A stretch of 64,000 bases of DNA. Source: CBDESM01 sp965242485 (lineage in GTDB: Bacteria; Chloroflexota; Dehalococcoidia; Bin125). The position numbers and the translations under genes are program-made. Position 1 is the stretch's first letter, and every line of letters begins with the position of its first letter. Below are positions 54,986-62,553 of the stretch, in pieces. The notes beneath the pieces are model-generated. The model was not told where the DNA came from. It saw only the letters and a program-made list of their open reading frames with translations, and did no database searches. The DNA is taken from contig CBDESM010000003.1 in the NCBI GenBank assembly GCA_965242485.1, positions 868,001 through 932,000 of the forward strand, given 5' to 3'.

Positions 54986-55551
54986 TCCGCATCGAGCGTT
55001 CGTCCGGCCAGCTTGTCCGCGTGGCTGGCCGCGATCCGCTTCTTCAGGGACTCATCCGTGCGGAGCCGCCTGAAAAACCATTGAGGGTCCTCTTCTTGGC
55101 GCGGTTCAATGGAGCCCCCCAGCACCCGCGTGAAATGACTGCGCATGTGCGACAGTGAGATCTCGCCGTTCACCCCGTCTTCGCGAGCTGCCAGCCACGG
55201 GCGCTTGCGGTGCGTTTTGGAAACCAGCATGGAGCCGCTGGCATCGCGGAATTCACGGTAAGTCGCGGCAAGTATGGCGACGGCGCGGGAGCTGAGGGAA
55301 TCTGGGACGACCCCGTCCGGCTGCGGGATCGGCGCACTCTTGTGATGTCCGTACTCCCGCCGCAGGGCGTAGATCACGGGGCCCTTGTCCCAAGCCTCGA
55401 TCGGATCCGTGAATAGCGGCGTCCCGTGTATTGCCAAGTGGTAGCCCTGCGCGTAGTAGCACAGCTTCTGGAGCTTGAGTTGCGTGATCTCGTCGCCCTG
55501 CTCATGCGCGTGGCGGACGATCCACGATGCGACTTCAACCGCCGTCGGCAT
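54982..55551 (-). CDS. Panacea-domain (DUF4065, SocA-like) protein
   Basis: 189-residue protein with the Panacea fold pattern: VASWIVRHAHEQGDEITQLKLQKLCYYAQGYHLAIHGTPLFTDPIEAWDKGPVIYALRREY, which includes the diagnostic LQKLLYYAQG-type helix and GP(V) loop. Panacea domains are known as versatile antitoxins that neutralise unrelated toxins, and SocA is an adaptor for ClpXP degradation of the SocB toxin. The N-terminus of the longer reading frame (to 55722) is antisense-like; the ATG at 55551 has GGAG upstream and lies 14 bases after the preceding stop. It is followed by the candidate toxin with overlapping stop and start. Confidence 0.9.
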   Translation of the reverse strand: MPTAVEVASWIVRHAHEQGDEITQLKLQKLCYYAQGYHLAIHGTPLFTDPIEAWDKGPVIYALRREYGHHKSAPIPQPDGVVPDSLSSRAVAILAATYREFRDASGSMLVSKTHRKRPWLAAREDGVNGEISLSHMRSHFTRVLGGSIEPRQEEDPQWFFRRLRTDESLKKRIAASHADKLAGRTLDAE

Positions 55552-55565
55552 GCTGCCCGTCTCCG

Positions 55566-56186
55566 CTAGTTGCGGGAGGTGCCCCGTACCCGCGAGTGTA
55601 CCGGCGCGGAAAAAGGGCGGCGGCTTGCGTCGGCGGAGCGCTCGCGCTGGAGTCCTGCAGCCCGCAGTCGGGCGGCCCGCCGAGCGCGGCGCAGGACCTC
55701 GGTTCGGCTCGGCGCTTCCCACTGCATCGCCGCCAAATGAGGGAAGCGGAGACGCACCATCTTCCGCATCAGCGCGGATGGGATGGGCGCGCCCGCGCCG
55801 CGCTCGGACAGCGTCAAGCCGACTGGATCGAACGGGACCTCCCCGCCGGCTCCGTTCCGCGAGTCTTCCCGCACCGCATCAAGCGCCGCGATTGAGGCGA
55901 GGAACGGCGTCGCCGGCATCGGTTCCCGTTCGCCATCTCCCGGCGGGGGTATCGGGCCGTCGCCGAAGCATTCGTAGTCGTTGCGGAGCGCCGCGATCTC
56001 GGGACCCGCGGCACTGGCCCTGACGGCATCGGCGAACAAGGGTCCGTCAGCCTTGGCGAGGTGGAATGCCTGCGCGTAGAAGCAGAGCAGTTGCAGCGTG
56101 GGATGATCCAAGGGCGCACCCAAATCGGCCGCCCTGCGCCGGAAGTACATGGCAAGTTCGGACACGGGCATCGCGGCAGCGGTCAT
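55566..56186 (-). CDS. Second Panacea-domain-like protein (tandem paralogue)
   Basis: 206-residue protein whose first 75 residues parallel the neighbouring Panacea protein: YFRRRAADLGAPLDHPTLQLLCFYAQAFHLA followed by KADGPLFADAVRAS and GPEIAALRNDY. The rest diverges and ends in a long Arg-rich tail (about residues 160-206), which suggests nucleic-acid or anionic-partner binding. It opens the three-gene unit; GGAG precedes the ATG. Having two Panacea-like proteins before one small protein is unusual, since typical loci have one antitoxin and one toxin. Confidence 0.8.
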   Translation of the reverse strand: MTAAAMPVSELAMYFRRRAADLGAPLDHPTLQLLCFYAQAFHLAKADGPLFADAVRASAAGPEIAALRNDYECFGDGPIPPPGDGEREPMPATPFLASIAALDAVREDSRNGAGGEVPFDPVGLTLSERGAGAPIPSALMRKMVRLRFPHLAAMQWEAPSRTEVLRRARRAARLRAAGLQRERSADASRRPFSAPVHSRVRGTSRN

Positions 56187-56207
56187 CCCGACTCCTTCCG
56201 CACCTCG

Positions 56208-56220
56208 ATTCTATAGACCC
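56208..56220. promoter_or_regulatory. AT-rich bidirectional promoter core (Panacea unit / acyl-CoA dehydrogenase)
   Basis: The divergent 101-base spacer contains a palindromic TCTATAGA. On the minus strand TAGAAT (56208-56213) is a 5/6 match to a -10 box about 22 bases from the Panacea ATG. On the plus strand a TAGACT further on (about 56261-56266) lies about 20 bases from the dehydrogenase ATG. No clear -35 is seen in either direction. Confidence 0.35.
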
Positions 56221-56287
56221 TGGACAAGGCGCATCGTGGGGCGCATCGCCGGCGGCGCGTAGACTTGGCGGCGATGGGAGGGCGCTG

Positions 56288-57472
56288 ATGGCTGCTGTTT
56301 CGGAGGTTCGGGAGATCATCGCCGGCGATGGCGAGACGGGGGTGGACATCGTCCGCAACGTGCGGCGCTGGGTGGACGAACAGGTCATCCCCAATGCGGA
56401 CGCGCTCGAGCACGCGGGCGAGTTCCCGGCGCAGATCCACCGCGAGATGTGCGAGATGGGCGTCTTCGGGATCACCTTCCCGGCCGAACGCGGCGGGCTG
56501 GGCCTCTCGTTCGAGACCTATTCGGCGGTGATCGAGGAGATCGCGCGGGGCTGGATGGGGCTGGCCGGGATCATCAATACCAACGTGATCGACGGCTGGA
56601 TCATCGATGCGCACGGGACGGAGGAGCAGAAGGCGCGCTTTTTACCGGGCCTCGCCAGCGGCGAGCTGCAGGGCTGCTTCACGATTACGGAGCCGAACGC
56701 GGGCTCGGACGCGCAGGCGATCCGCACGACCGCGGCCCGCGACGGCGACGATTACGTGCTGAACGGAAACAAGCTGTTCGTGACGAACGGCGACCGTGGC
56801 GATGTCTTCCTGGCGATGACCAAGACCGATCCGGATGCGAGCCCGCGCCACCGCGGCATTTCGGCCTTCCTAGTGGAGAAGGGCACGCCCGGCTTCAGCG
56901 TCGCTCGCACCATCGACAAGCTCGGCTACAAGGGGCCGGAGACGGCGGAGCTGTTCTTGGAGGATGCGCGGGTGCCGGCTGCGAATCTGCTGGGCGGCGA
57001 GGAGGGGCGCGGGTTCCAGCAGATGATTTCGGGGCTGGAGATCGGGCGGATCAACGTGGCGGCGCGGGCGACGGGGGTGGCGCAGGCGGCGTTCGATCAC
57101 GCGATCGTCTACGCGCAGCAGCGGGAGACGATGGGCAAGCCGATTGCGGAGCACCAGGCGGTGCAGCTGAAGCTGGCGGAGATGGCGACCAAGATCCGCG
57201 CGGCGCGGCTGCTGACGCGGGACGCGGCGCGGAAGAAAGATTCGGGCCGGCGCTCGGATCTGGACGTGGGCATGGCCAAGCTGTTCGCGACCGAAGTCGC
57301 GCTGGAATGCACGCTGGAGTCGATGCGGGTGCACGGGGGCATCGGCTATACGAAGGAGCTGCCGGTCGAGCGCTTTTACCGGGACGCGCCGCTGATGGCG
57401 GTGGCGGAGGGGACGAACGAGATCCAGCGCATCGTGATCGCGCGGCGCCTGCTCGAGCTCTACGCAGTCTGA
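56288..57472 (+). CDS. Acyl-CoA dehydrogenase
   Basis: 394-residue FAD-dependent beta-oxidation enzyme. Motifs: CFTITEPNAGSDAQAIRTTA (flavin-binding), GNKLFVTNGDRGDV, VHGGIGYTKELPVERFYRDA and the catalytic glutamate E374 in AEGTNEIQR. The chain length of the substrate is not predictable. The ATG at 56288 has GGAGG upstream; longer frames upstream overlap the divergent Panacea gene. The MaoC-type hydratase gene follows after 19 bases, making a small fatty-acid unit. Confidence 0.95.
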   Translation: MAAVSEVREIIAGDGETGVDIVRNVRRWVDEQVIPNADALEHAGEFPAQIHREMCEMGVFGITFPAERGGLGLSFETYSAVIEEIARGWMGLAGIINTNVIDGWIIDAHGTEEQKARFLPGLASGELQGCFTITEPNAGSDAQAIRTTAARDGDDYVLNGNKLFVTNGDRGDVFLAMTKTDPDASPRHRGISAFLVEKGTPGFSVARTIDKLGYKGPETAELFLEDARVPAANLLGGEEGRGFQQMISGLEIGRINVAARATGVAQAAFDHAIVYAQQRETMGKPIAEHQAVQLKLAEMATKIRAARLLTRDAARKKDSGRRSDLDVGMAKLFATEVALECTLESMRVHGGIGYTKELPVERFYRDAPLMAVAEGTNEIQRIVIARRLLELYAV

Positions 57473-57491
57473 GCGCGACTGGAGGACGCAG

Positions 57492-57971
57492 ATGCCCACC
57501 AAGGAACAGTTCGGCCGCTACCTCGACGAGTTCGAGGCGGGCGAGCAGATCGAGCACTGGCCCGGCCGCACCGTGACCGAGGCCGACGACTTGATGTTCT
57601 GCATGCTGACGATGAACCATCATCCGCTGCACACGAACCTCGAGTACGCCGAGGCCACGCAGTTCGGCCGGCGCGTGGTCTCCGGCCCCTTCGTCTACTC
57701 GCTGATCTTCGGGATGACCGTCCCCGTCGTCAGCGGCAAGGCGATCGCCAACCTCGCCACCACCGATCTCCGCCACACCGGCCCGGTCTTCCACGGCGAC
57801 ACGCTCACGGCGCACACCGAGGTGCTGGAAGTGCGCGAGTCCAAATCCCAGCCCGACCGCGGCATCGTCACCGTGCACACCACCGGCCGCAACCAGCGCG
57901 GCGAAACCATCCTCGATTTCACCCGCGCCGTGATGATCCCCAAACGCCCCCCGGAGGATGACAATGGCTGA
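57492..57971 (+). CDS. MaoC-like (R)-enoyl-CoA hydratase/dehydratase
   Basis: 159-residue hot-dog-fold protein. The hydratase signature begins TVTEADDLMFCMLTMNHHPLHTN and continues FGRRVVSGPFVYSLIFGM, matching (R)-specific hydratases in which Asp and His act as catalytic dyad. Here the motif reads NHHPLH where many have D-x-NPLH. It is translated just after the dehydrogenase and is likely its partner in CoA-ester metabolism. The stop overlaps the start of the PD-(D/E)XK-like gene by 8 bases. Confidence 0.9.
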   Translation: MPTKEQFGRYLDEFEAGEQIEHWPGRTVTEADDLMFCMLTMNHHPLHTNLEYAEATQFGRRVVSGPFVYSLIFGMTVPVVSGKAIANLATTDLRHTGPVFHGDTLTAHTEVLEVRESKSQPDRGIVTVHTTGRNQRGETILDFTRAVMIPKRPPEDDNG

Positions 57972-58344
57972 CTCGCACAACGACCTCATCCGGGAAGTGG
58001 CAGAAGTCGCAGAGGCGATGCAGCTCGTTGCACAACGGAAGGTGCCCGCTGGCAAGACGATCTGGGGAAGCGACCGCACCATTGACGTAGTGGCATCAGA
58101 TCTCGTCTCGGGTGAGCGCGTTGGAATCCTCTGCCGGTATCAGGGAACGAGCGGCACGACCTACGAGAAGATTCCGGCTCGCATTGAAGACATCCGCGCA
58201 TGGCCAATCCGAGGGATCGTCGTGATCGACGGTGATCAGTTCCCGCCAGACTTCAGGGCGTTCTTGCGCGGGACCGGCTTCGCGATTGAGATCGATGAAC
58301 TGGAGGTGTGGCTACGGATGTTCTTCGGGCGCGAGCTCGTGTAG
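57964..58344 (+). CDS. PD-(D/E)XK-like nuclease-fold protein with altered active site
   Basis: 126-residue protein whose core DRTIDVVASDLVSGERVGILCRYQ and GTTYEKIPARIEDI resembles the small PD-(D/E)XK nuclease-superfamily partners often found next to DpnII-type adenine methylases. The metal-binding acidic residue D41 is present, but the (E/Q)xK position reads L56-C57-R58, so normal cleavage activity is doubtful; an alternative assignment of catalytic residues cannot be excluded. The ATG at 57964 is chosen because GGAGG sits 6 bases upstream. It faces the Dam-type gene tail to tail with an apparent 92-base overlap. Confidence 0.7.
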   Translation: MADSHNDLIREVAEVAEAMQLVAQRKVPAGKTIWGSDRTIDVVASDLVSGERVGILCRYQGTSGTTYEKIPARIEDIRAWPIRGIVVIDGDQFPPDFRAFLRGTGFAIEIDELEVWLRMFFGRELV

Positions 58345-59209
58345 AGGCAGGTGACCACCTTCTACGCCGCAATGATGCCGGGCGAATGACAAGTTCGCGA
58401 ATCGGGCCACGCGCTGCCGCATTTGAGTTGATCATCCGTCCGGCAAAGACTGCTCGAGTCGCCAGGCCTCGCTCTTCGTAAAGCTTGACCACGTCTGGGT
58501 GGCTCGAATTCGACAGCCGAAATGCCACCCCTCGCTCTTTCAGGCTCAAAGACGTATCGGCCAGGCGAGCCTGCTCTGCCATGTCAAACGCTGATGACGT
58601 GTAAGCCGTGAAGTTGGACGTGTCGCTCAGCGGGACGTACGGCGGGTCGAAGTACACAAAGTCGCCTGTCGTCGCTTGGCGCACGGCACACTGAAAGTCG
58701 GCAACCTCGAGTCTGACACCCTGCAAGGCCATCGAGGCTTGCCGGATGCCCCGCTCGTCGCAGATCGTCGGCGCCTTGTACCGGCCATGGGGAACATTGA
58801 ACTGCCCAGTGCTGTTGACGCGGTAGAGACCGTTGAAGCAGGTCTTGTTGAGGAAAATCGTGCGGGCCGCCGCTTGGACCGCAAACAACGGCACAGCATC
58901 CCGCACCTCATAGAAAAAGTCTGCCCTACCCTGGTCGCGCCGCCCCAAATACTCCTTCTGGTATCTGGCGAGTTCACCGAGCAGGTCGTCCGGGGCGTCC
59001 CGGACCTGCTCGAACGCATTGATGATCTCTTCATTCAGATCGGACAGCGCCGCACTTTCGAACCGGCCACGGGCCTGCAGCGCAAAGAAGAGCGCACCAC
59101 CTCCCAAGAACGGCTCGTAGTAGGTCGCGATCCATTCCGGCGTTTCAGCTAGCAACTGCGGCAGCAGCTGGGTCTTTCCGCCGGCCCATTTGAGGAATGG
59201 TCGCGCCAT
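58253..59209 (-). CDS. Dam-type (D12 class) DNA adenine N6-methyltransferase
   Basis: 318-residue methylase of the D12 class. SAM motif I FLKWAGGKTQLL is at the N-terminus, EPFLGGGALFF follows, and the catalytic DPPY lies at 188-191 (YFDPPYVPLS). Target recognition helices lie between. The DNA target cannot be read from the sequence. After about residue 275 (REL VIRPA) the sequence becomes Arg-rich and does not look like the family; this 40-residue tail is read antisense to the PD-(D/E)XK-like gene. A TAG lies one frame away at about 58363, so a frameshift may have extended the frame. It starts 9 bases downstream of the DUF402 gene with no clear ribosome-binding site. Confidence 0.9.
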   Translation of the reverse strand: MARPFLKWAGGKTQLLPQLLAETPEWIATYYEPFLGGGALFFALQARGRFESAALSDLNEEIINAFEQVRDAPDDLLGELARYQKEYLGRRDQGRADFFYEVRDAVPLFAVQAAARTIFLNKTCFNGLYRVNSTGQFNVPHGRYKAPTICDERGIRQASMALQGVRLEVADFQCAVRQATTGDFVYFDPPYVPLSDTSNFTAYTSSAFDMAEQARLADTSLSLKERGVAFRLSNSSHPDVVKLYEERGLATRAVFAGRMINSNAAARGPIRELVIRPASLRRRRWSPASTRARARRTSVATPPVHRSQSRSRSRARTP

Positions 59210-59218
59210 GGGGCGAGT

Positions 59219-59761
59219 CTACGGCTGCCCGCCGCGCGCGTGGGCGACGGCGCGGTCGATGGCGGCATCGATGCGGCGGACGAGCAGGTCCGCCTGGTTC
59301 TCGAACATGTGCCGCACCCAGGTGATCCGCCAGCGCTGCTCCACGTCGAGCAGGCCGGCGGCGAGCGCCTGCTCGACTTCGTCTTCGTCCTCGATCGCCA
59401 CTTCGCCGTCGAGGTTGATCACGGCGTCGAGCAGCAGGTCATCGAAGGCGACCACTTCGCCGTCGCAGCGGACGGCGTTGAGCGCGTCGAGGCGGTGGAG
59501 GCGGAGCGAGCCGTCGGGCCGATGGACGCGGTACGCGCCGTAGGGCAGGCCCGGCCACCAGACGCCCCACGACGTGAAGCCCGCGAGGTGCTCGTACTGC
59601 GGATCGTCGATGGCGGCCCAGCGGCCGACGATGAGGTCATCGGCGACGAGCCAGCGTTCGAGCGGGAAGTCGCGGGCGGATCCGTCGAGGCCGACCTTGC
59701 GCTCGATCAGGCGGCCCGCGGGCGGGGGCGGGAGCTCGTCCGGAACGCGTGCCTCGCTCAT
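59219..59761 (-). CDS. DUF402-family protein
   Basis: 180-residue protein of the DUF402/FomD-like group, whose characterised relatives act on nucleotide or phosphoester substrates. Patterns: RLIERKVGLDGSARDFPLERWLVADDLIVGRW, SWGVWWPGLPYGAYRVHRPDG and VINLDGEVAIEDEDEVEQALAAGLL. The DEDE acidic cluster could bind metal. No operon partner except the Dam-type gene downstream. The ATG at 59761 is preceded by TAGATT only 7 bases away, so the mRNA may be leaderless. Confidence 0.8.
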   Translation of the reverse strand: MSEARVPDELPPPPAGRLIERKVGLDGSARDFPLERWLVADDLIVGRWAAIDDPQYEHLAGFTSWGVWWPGLPYGAYRVHRPDGSLRLHRLDALNAVRCDGEVVAFDDLLLDAVINLDGEVAIEDEDEVEQALAAGLLDVEQRWRITWVRHMFENQADLLVRRIDAAIDRAVAHARGGQP

Positions 59762-59768
59762 GCAGCGC

Positions 59769-59774
59769 AATCTA
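59769..59774 (-). promoter_or_regulatory. Possible -10 box (leaderless DUF402 transcript)
   Basis: TAGATT on the minus strand lies 7 bases before the DUF402 ATG, where transcription would start at or next to the start codon. No ribosome-binding site is visible. No -35 was identified. Confidence 0.3.
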
Positions 59775-59824
59775 TCCGCGCGCGCTGATACGGCGGGGCG
59801 GCTGCGGCCGGCGGACGGCGCGCG

Positions 59825-59833
59825 TGATACGAT
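59825..59833 (+). promoter_or_regulatory. Possible extended -10 promoter of purA
   Basis: TGATACGAT combines the extended -10 TG with TACGAT, the same hexamer seen before nuoA. It lies 108 bases upstream of the purA GTG. No good -35 is visible, consistent with an extended -10 promoter. Confidence 0.38.
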
Positions 59834-59941
59834 TCCGCAGTTCCGAGAGACGCCGCCGAATCTTCCTCGACCAAGGCAATCCGAGCGGCAGCCCGCAAGC
59901 GCCCGATCCCGGCGGCGCGGGCAGGAAGTGCGAGCGCGCGC

Positions 59942-61231
59942 GTGGCGGCAGTAGTGGTCATCGGCGGCCAGTGGGGCGACGAGGGCAAGGGCCGCGTCGT
60001 CGATCTGCTCGCACGCAAGGCGGCGATCGTGGTCCGCTACTCGGCCGGCAACAACGCCGGCCACACGATCGTGAACAGCCACGGCGAGTTCGCGCTGCAC
60101 CTCGTCCCGGCGGGCATCTTCTATCCGGAGAAGACGTCGATCATCGGCAACGGCGTGGCGGTGGACCCGGCCGTGCTGATCGAGGAGATCACCAAGCTGG
60201 AGACGCGGGGGGTCAGCACGGATCGGCTGCGCGTGTCGGACCGCGCGCACCTGATCATGCCCTGGCATCCGATCATCGACCGGGCCGACGAGGCATTCCG
60301 CGGCAAGTCGGCGGTGGGCACGACCGGCAAGGGCGTCGGCCCCGCCTTCACGGACAAGGTGGCGCGCTGGGGCATCCGCATTTCCGATCTCGCCGATCCC
60401 AACGGCTTCGCCGAGCGGCTGCGGATGGTGCTCGATTACAAGAACGAGGTGCTGACCAAGCTCTACGGGCTGGAGCCGCTCGATTACGACGAGATCCTCG
60501 CCCGCTACCGCGAGCATTGGGCGCGGCTGGCGCCGTACGTGACCGATACCAGCGCGATCTGCCAGCAGGCGCTGCAGAACGGCCAGCGCATCCTGCTCGA
60601 AGGCGCGCAGGGCACCCTGCTCGATCTCGACAGCGGCACCTACGACTTCGTCACCTCTTCGGTGCCGACCTCGATGGCGGCGGGGGCGGCGATCGGGGCC
60701 GGGATCGCGCCGGCCGACATCGACCGCGTGATCGGGGTCTACAAGGCCTACCAGACGCGCGTCGGCAACGGGCCGATGCCGACGGAACTGCACGGCGAGG
60801 AGGGCGACCGCCTGCGCGAGGCGGGCAACGAGTACGGGACGACGACGGGCCGGCCGCGGCGCTGCGGCTGGTTCGACAGCGTGGCCGCGCGCTACACGAT
60901 CCGGCTCAACGGCTGCCAGAGCATCTCGCTGACGCGGCTGGACGTGCTGGACCGCTTCGAATCGCTCAAGGTCTGCGTCGCCTACATGATCAACGGGCAG
61001 CGGGTCGAGACCTTCCCCAGCTCGCGGGCGGCGCTGGAGGCGGCCGCGCCGGTCTACGAGGAGCTGCCGGGCTGGCAGACGGATACCAGCCACTGCCGCC
61101 GGTTCGACGAGCTGCCGCCCAACGCGCAGACCTACGTGCGCCGGATCGAGGAGCTGATCCGCGCCCCCGCGGCGCTGGTCAGCGTCGGCCCCGAACGCGA
61201 CCAGGCGATCCTGGTGGATCCGATCCTGTAG
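59942..61231 (+). CDS. purA: Adenylosuccinate synthetase
   Basis: 429-residue GTPase that joins IMP and aspartate in the first step from IMP to AMP. The N-terminal GTP motif GGQWGDEGKGRVVDLLA (GDEGKG at 12-17) and the IMP-binding NNAGHTIV are present, as is the GxxGAIKGxGPAFTDK-like loop (TTGKGVGPAFTDKV). The GTG at 59942 begins directly before the core. A GC hairpin lies at the stop. The gene is isolated from other purine genes. Confidence 0.97.
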   Translation: MAAVVVIGGQWGDEGKGRVVDLLARKAAIVVRYSAGNNAGHTIVNSHGEFALHLVPAGIFYPEKTSIIGNGVAVDPAVLIEEITKLETRGVSTDRLRVSDRAHLIMPWHPIIDRADEAFRGKSAVGTTGKGVGPAFTDKVARWGIRISDLADPNGFAERLRMVLDYKNEVLTKLYGLEPLDYDEILARYREHWARLAPYVTDTSAICQQALQNGQRILLEGAQGTLLDLDSGTYDFVTSSVPTSMAAGAAIGAGIAPADIDRVIGVYKAYQTRVGNGPMPTELHGEEGDRLREAGNEYGTTTGRPRRCGWFDSVAARYTIRLNGCQSISLTRLDVLDRFESLKVCVAYMINGQRVETFPSSRAALEAAAPVYEELPGWQTDTSHCRRFDELPPNAQTYVRRIEELIRAPAALVSVGPERDQAILVDPIL

Positions 61232-61247
61232 CCCCGGCCGCCGGGGC
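61231..61247 (+). terminator. GC hairpin at the purA stop
   Basis: GCCCCGG (61231-61237), 3-base loop, CCGGGGC (61241-61247), a perfect 7-bp stem starting on the last base of the stop codon. There is no T-run. Same style as the hairpins after the secA unit and at the transaldolase stop. Confidence 0.42.
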
Positions 61248-61280
61248 GGAACGACTTCAACGACCCATCGGAGAACGACC

Positions 61281-62519
61281 ATGGCAAACGAAACGACCGA
61301 GATCGAGGGCCTGCTGGACGGCACGGCCAAGGGCGTGCGCAAGGCGTTCACCGACTTGGGTTCGGCTTCCGCCGCGGCCAAGCGGGCCGAGCTCCTGCAG
61401 GAAGCCATCCACGGGCAAGGCGGGCGCTTGATCGCCACCGGCGACTTCGACTCCACCCCGCGCTGCGGCATCAGCGCCGCGGAGATCATCGAAGCGAACG
61501 GGCCGCTCACCTATCACCAATGGGTCTCCGGCGAGCTCGGGCGGGTCGTCGCGGCCGAAGATGAAGGCGAAGAGGGATTGCAGGACGTCATCGACCGCGC
61601 CGCCGACGCCGCAGCGATGCTCATCGCCCACGGCGCGGAAGGCGCGGAGGACGCGGACGAGGAGCAGCCCGCGCCGGCCGAGGCTCCGCCGGCGGAGCCG
61701 GCCGGGGCAGTCGCAGAACCCGCCGCCGAACCGTACGAAGCGGTTGCCGAGCCCGCTCCCGTTCCCGCCGCGCCCGAACCCCTGCCCGAAGCGCCGGCCC
61801 AACAAGACGCGGAGCCGCAGCCGGTGCGTGCTTCGCAGACGAACGAAGCCGTGGATGAGGCGATCGAGTCGTACGAAGCGCTTGCCGAAGCGGTGATGGC
61901 GAAGCTGCCGTCCGAGCAAGGCACGCAGGCGGAGCTCCACGTGGCGCTGATCCGCGCGGCGACCTCGCTCACGCTGGACGCGCGAGCGGCGGCGGCGCGG
62001 CGGGAGACGCTCTCCGCGGCGCCCGCGCAGCAGGGCCCTCGCGAGACGGGCGGCGGGCGCCAAGGCGGCGACCAGCAGGACCGTCGGCGCGGGCCAGGGC
62101 GCGACGGGGGGCGCGATGGGGGGCGCAGCGGAGGACGCGATAGGGGACCCGGCGGGGGGCGCGATGGGGGACCCGGCGGGGGGCGCGATGGGGGACGCAG
62201 CGGAGGATGGGATGGCAGGCGCGACGACCGACGGGATGACCGGCGGGGGCGCGGACGGGACGATCCGCGCGGCGGCAGGCGCGACGACCGACGGGATGAT
62301 CGGCGCGACGACCGGCGCGGCCGCAATTCGGACCAAGCCGGCTTGCCGGGTCGGAACGCGTACTGCAACTGCGGCTGCAAGTGCTTCCACGATTTCGCCG
62401 AGGGGCAGACGGGGCGCTGCCAGCTCTGCGAGTGCGGCCGCGCCGACTGCGGCTGCAACGGCGAGGGCAGCGAACAGCTGACGAATACCGACGGCATCTG
62501 GCACTGGATGCGCGTGTAG
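61281..62519 (+). CDS. Disordered RGG/RDD-rich protein with C-terminal nine-cysteine cluster
   Basis: 412-residue protein with a composite architecture. Residues 1-115 contain a folded-looking domain (SASAAAKRAELLQEAIHGQGG, DSTPRCGISAAEIIEANGPLTYHQWVSGELGRVV) that I do not recognise. Residues 120-255 are acidic and Pro/Ala-rich, with a helical patch near 195-240. Residues 255-355 are a long Arg/Gly/Asp repeat (RDGG, RSGG, RRDDRRDD units), resembling RNA-binding RGG boxes. The last 50 residues hold nine Cys in the pattern CxCxCxCx11CxxCxCx4CxC, followed by an acidic and aromatic end (IWHWMRV). The cysteine cluster probably binds zinc or iron-sulfur. RNA binding or condensate formation is only an inference. 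Confidence 0.8.
   Translation: MANETTEIEGLLDGTAKGVRKAFTDLGSASAAAKRAELLQEAIHGQGGRLIATGDFDSTPRCGISAAEIIEANGPLTYHQWVSGELGRVVAAEDEGEEGLQDVIDRAADAAAMLIAHGAEGAEDADEEQPAPAEAPPAEPAGAVAEPAAEPYEAVAEPAPVPAAPEPLPEAPAQQDAEPQPVRASQTNEAVDEAIESYEALAEAVMAKLPSEQGTQAELHVALIRAATSLTLDARAAAARRETLSAAPAQQGPRETGGGRQGGDQQDRRRGPGRDGGRDGGRSGGRDRGPGGGRDGGPGGGRDGGRSGGWDGRRDDRRDDRRGRGRDDPRGGRRDDRRDDRRDDRRGRNSDQAGLPGRNAYCNCGCKCFHDFAEGQTGRCQLCECGRADCGCNGEGSEQLTNTDGIWHWMRV
62100..62300. repeat. Tandem and dispersed direct repeats encoding the RGG/RDD region
   Basis: A 24-bp unit occurs twice in tandem at 62144-62167 and 62168-62191. A perfect 26-bp repeat occurs at 62214-62239 and 62274-62299, with a 60-bp period. All repeats keep the reading frame. 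The region is prone to length change by recombination or slippage. Confidence 0.85.
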
Positions 62520-62553
62520 CGATGCGTTCGTAGCGGCGCGCCCGGGAGGCCGC

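Noticed and set aside
59762..59941. Small gene in the spacer before purA
   Set aside because: Short frames here have no ribosome-binding site and no coding-like composition; only promoter-like hexamers are seen.
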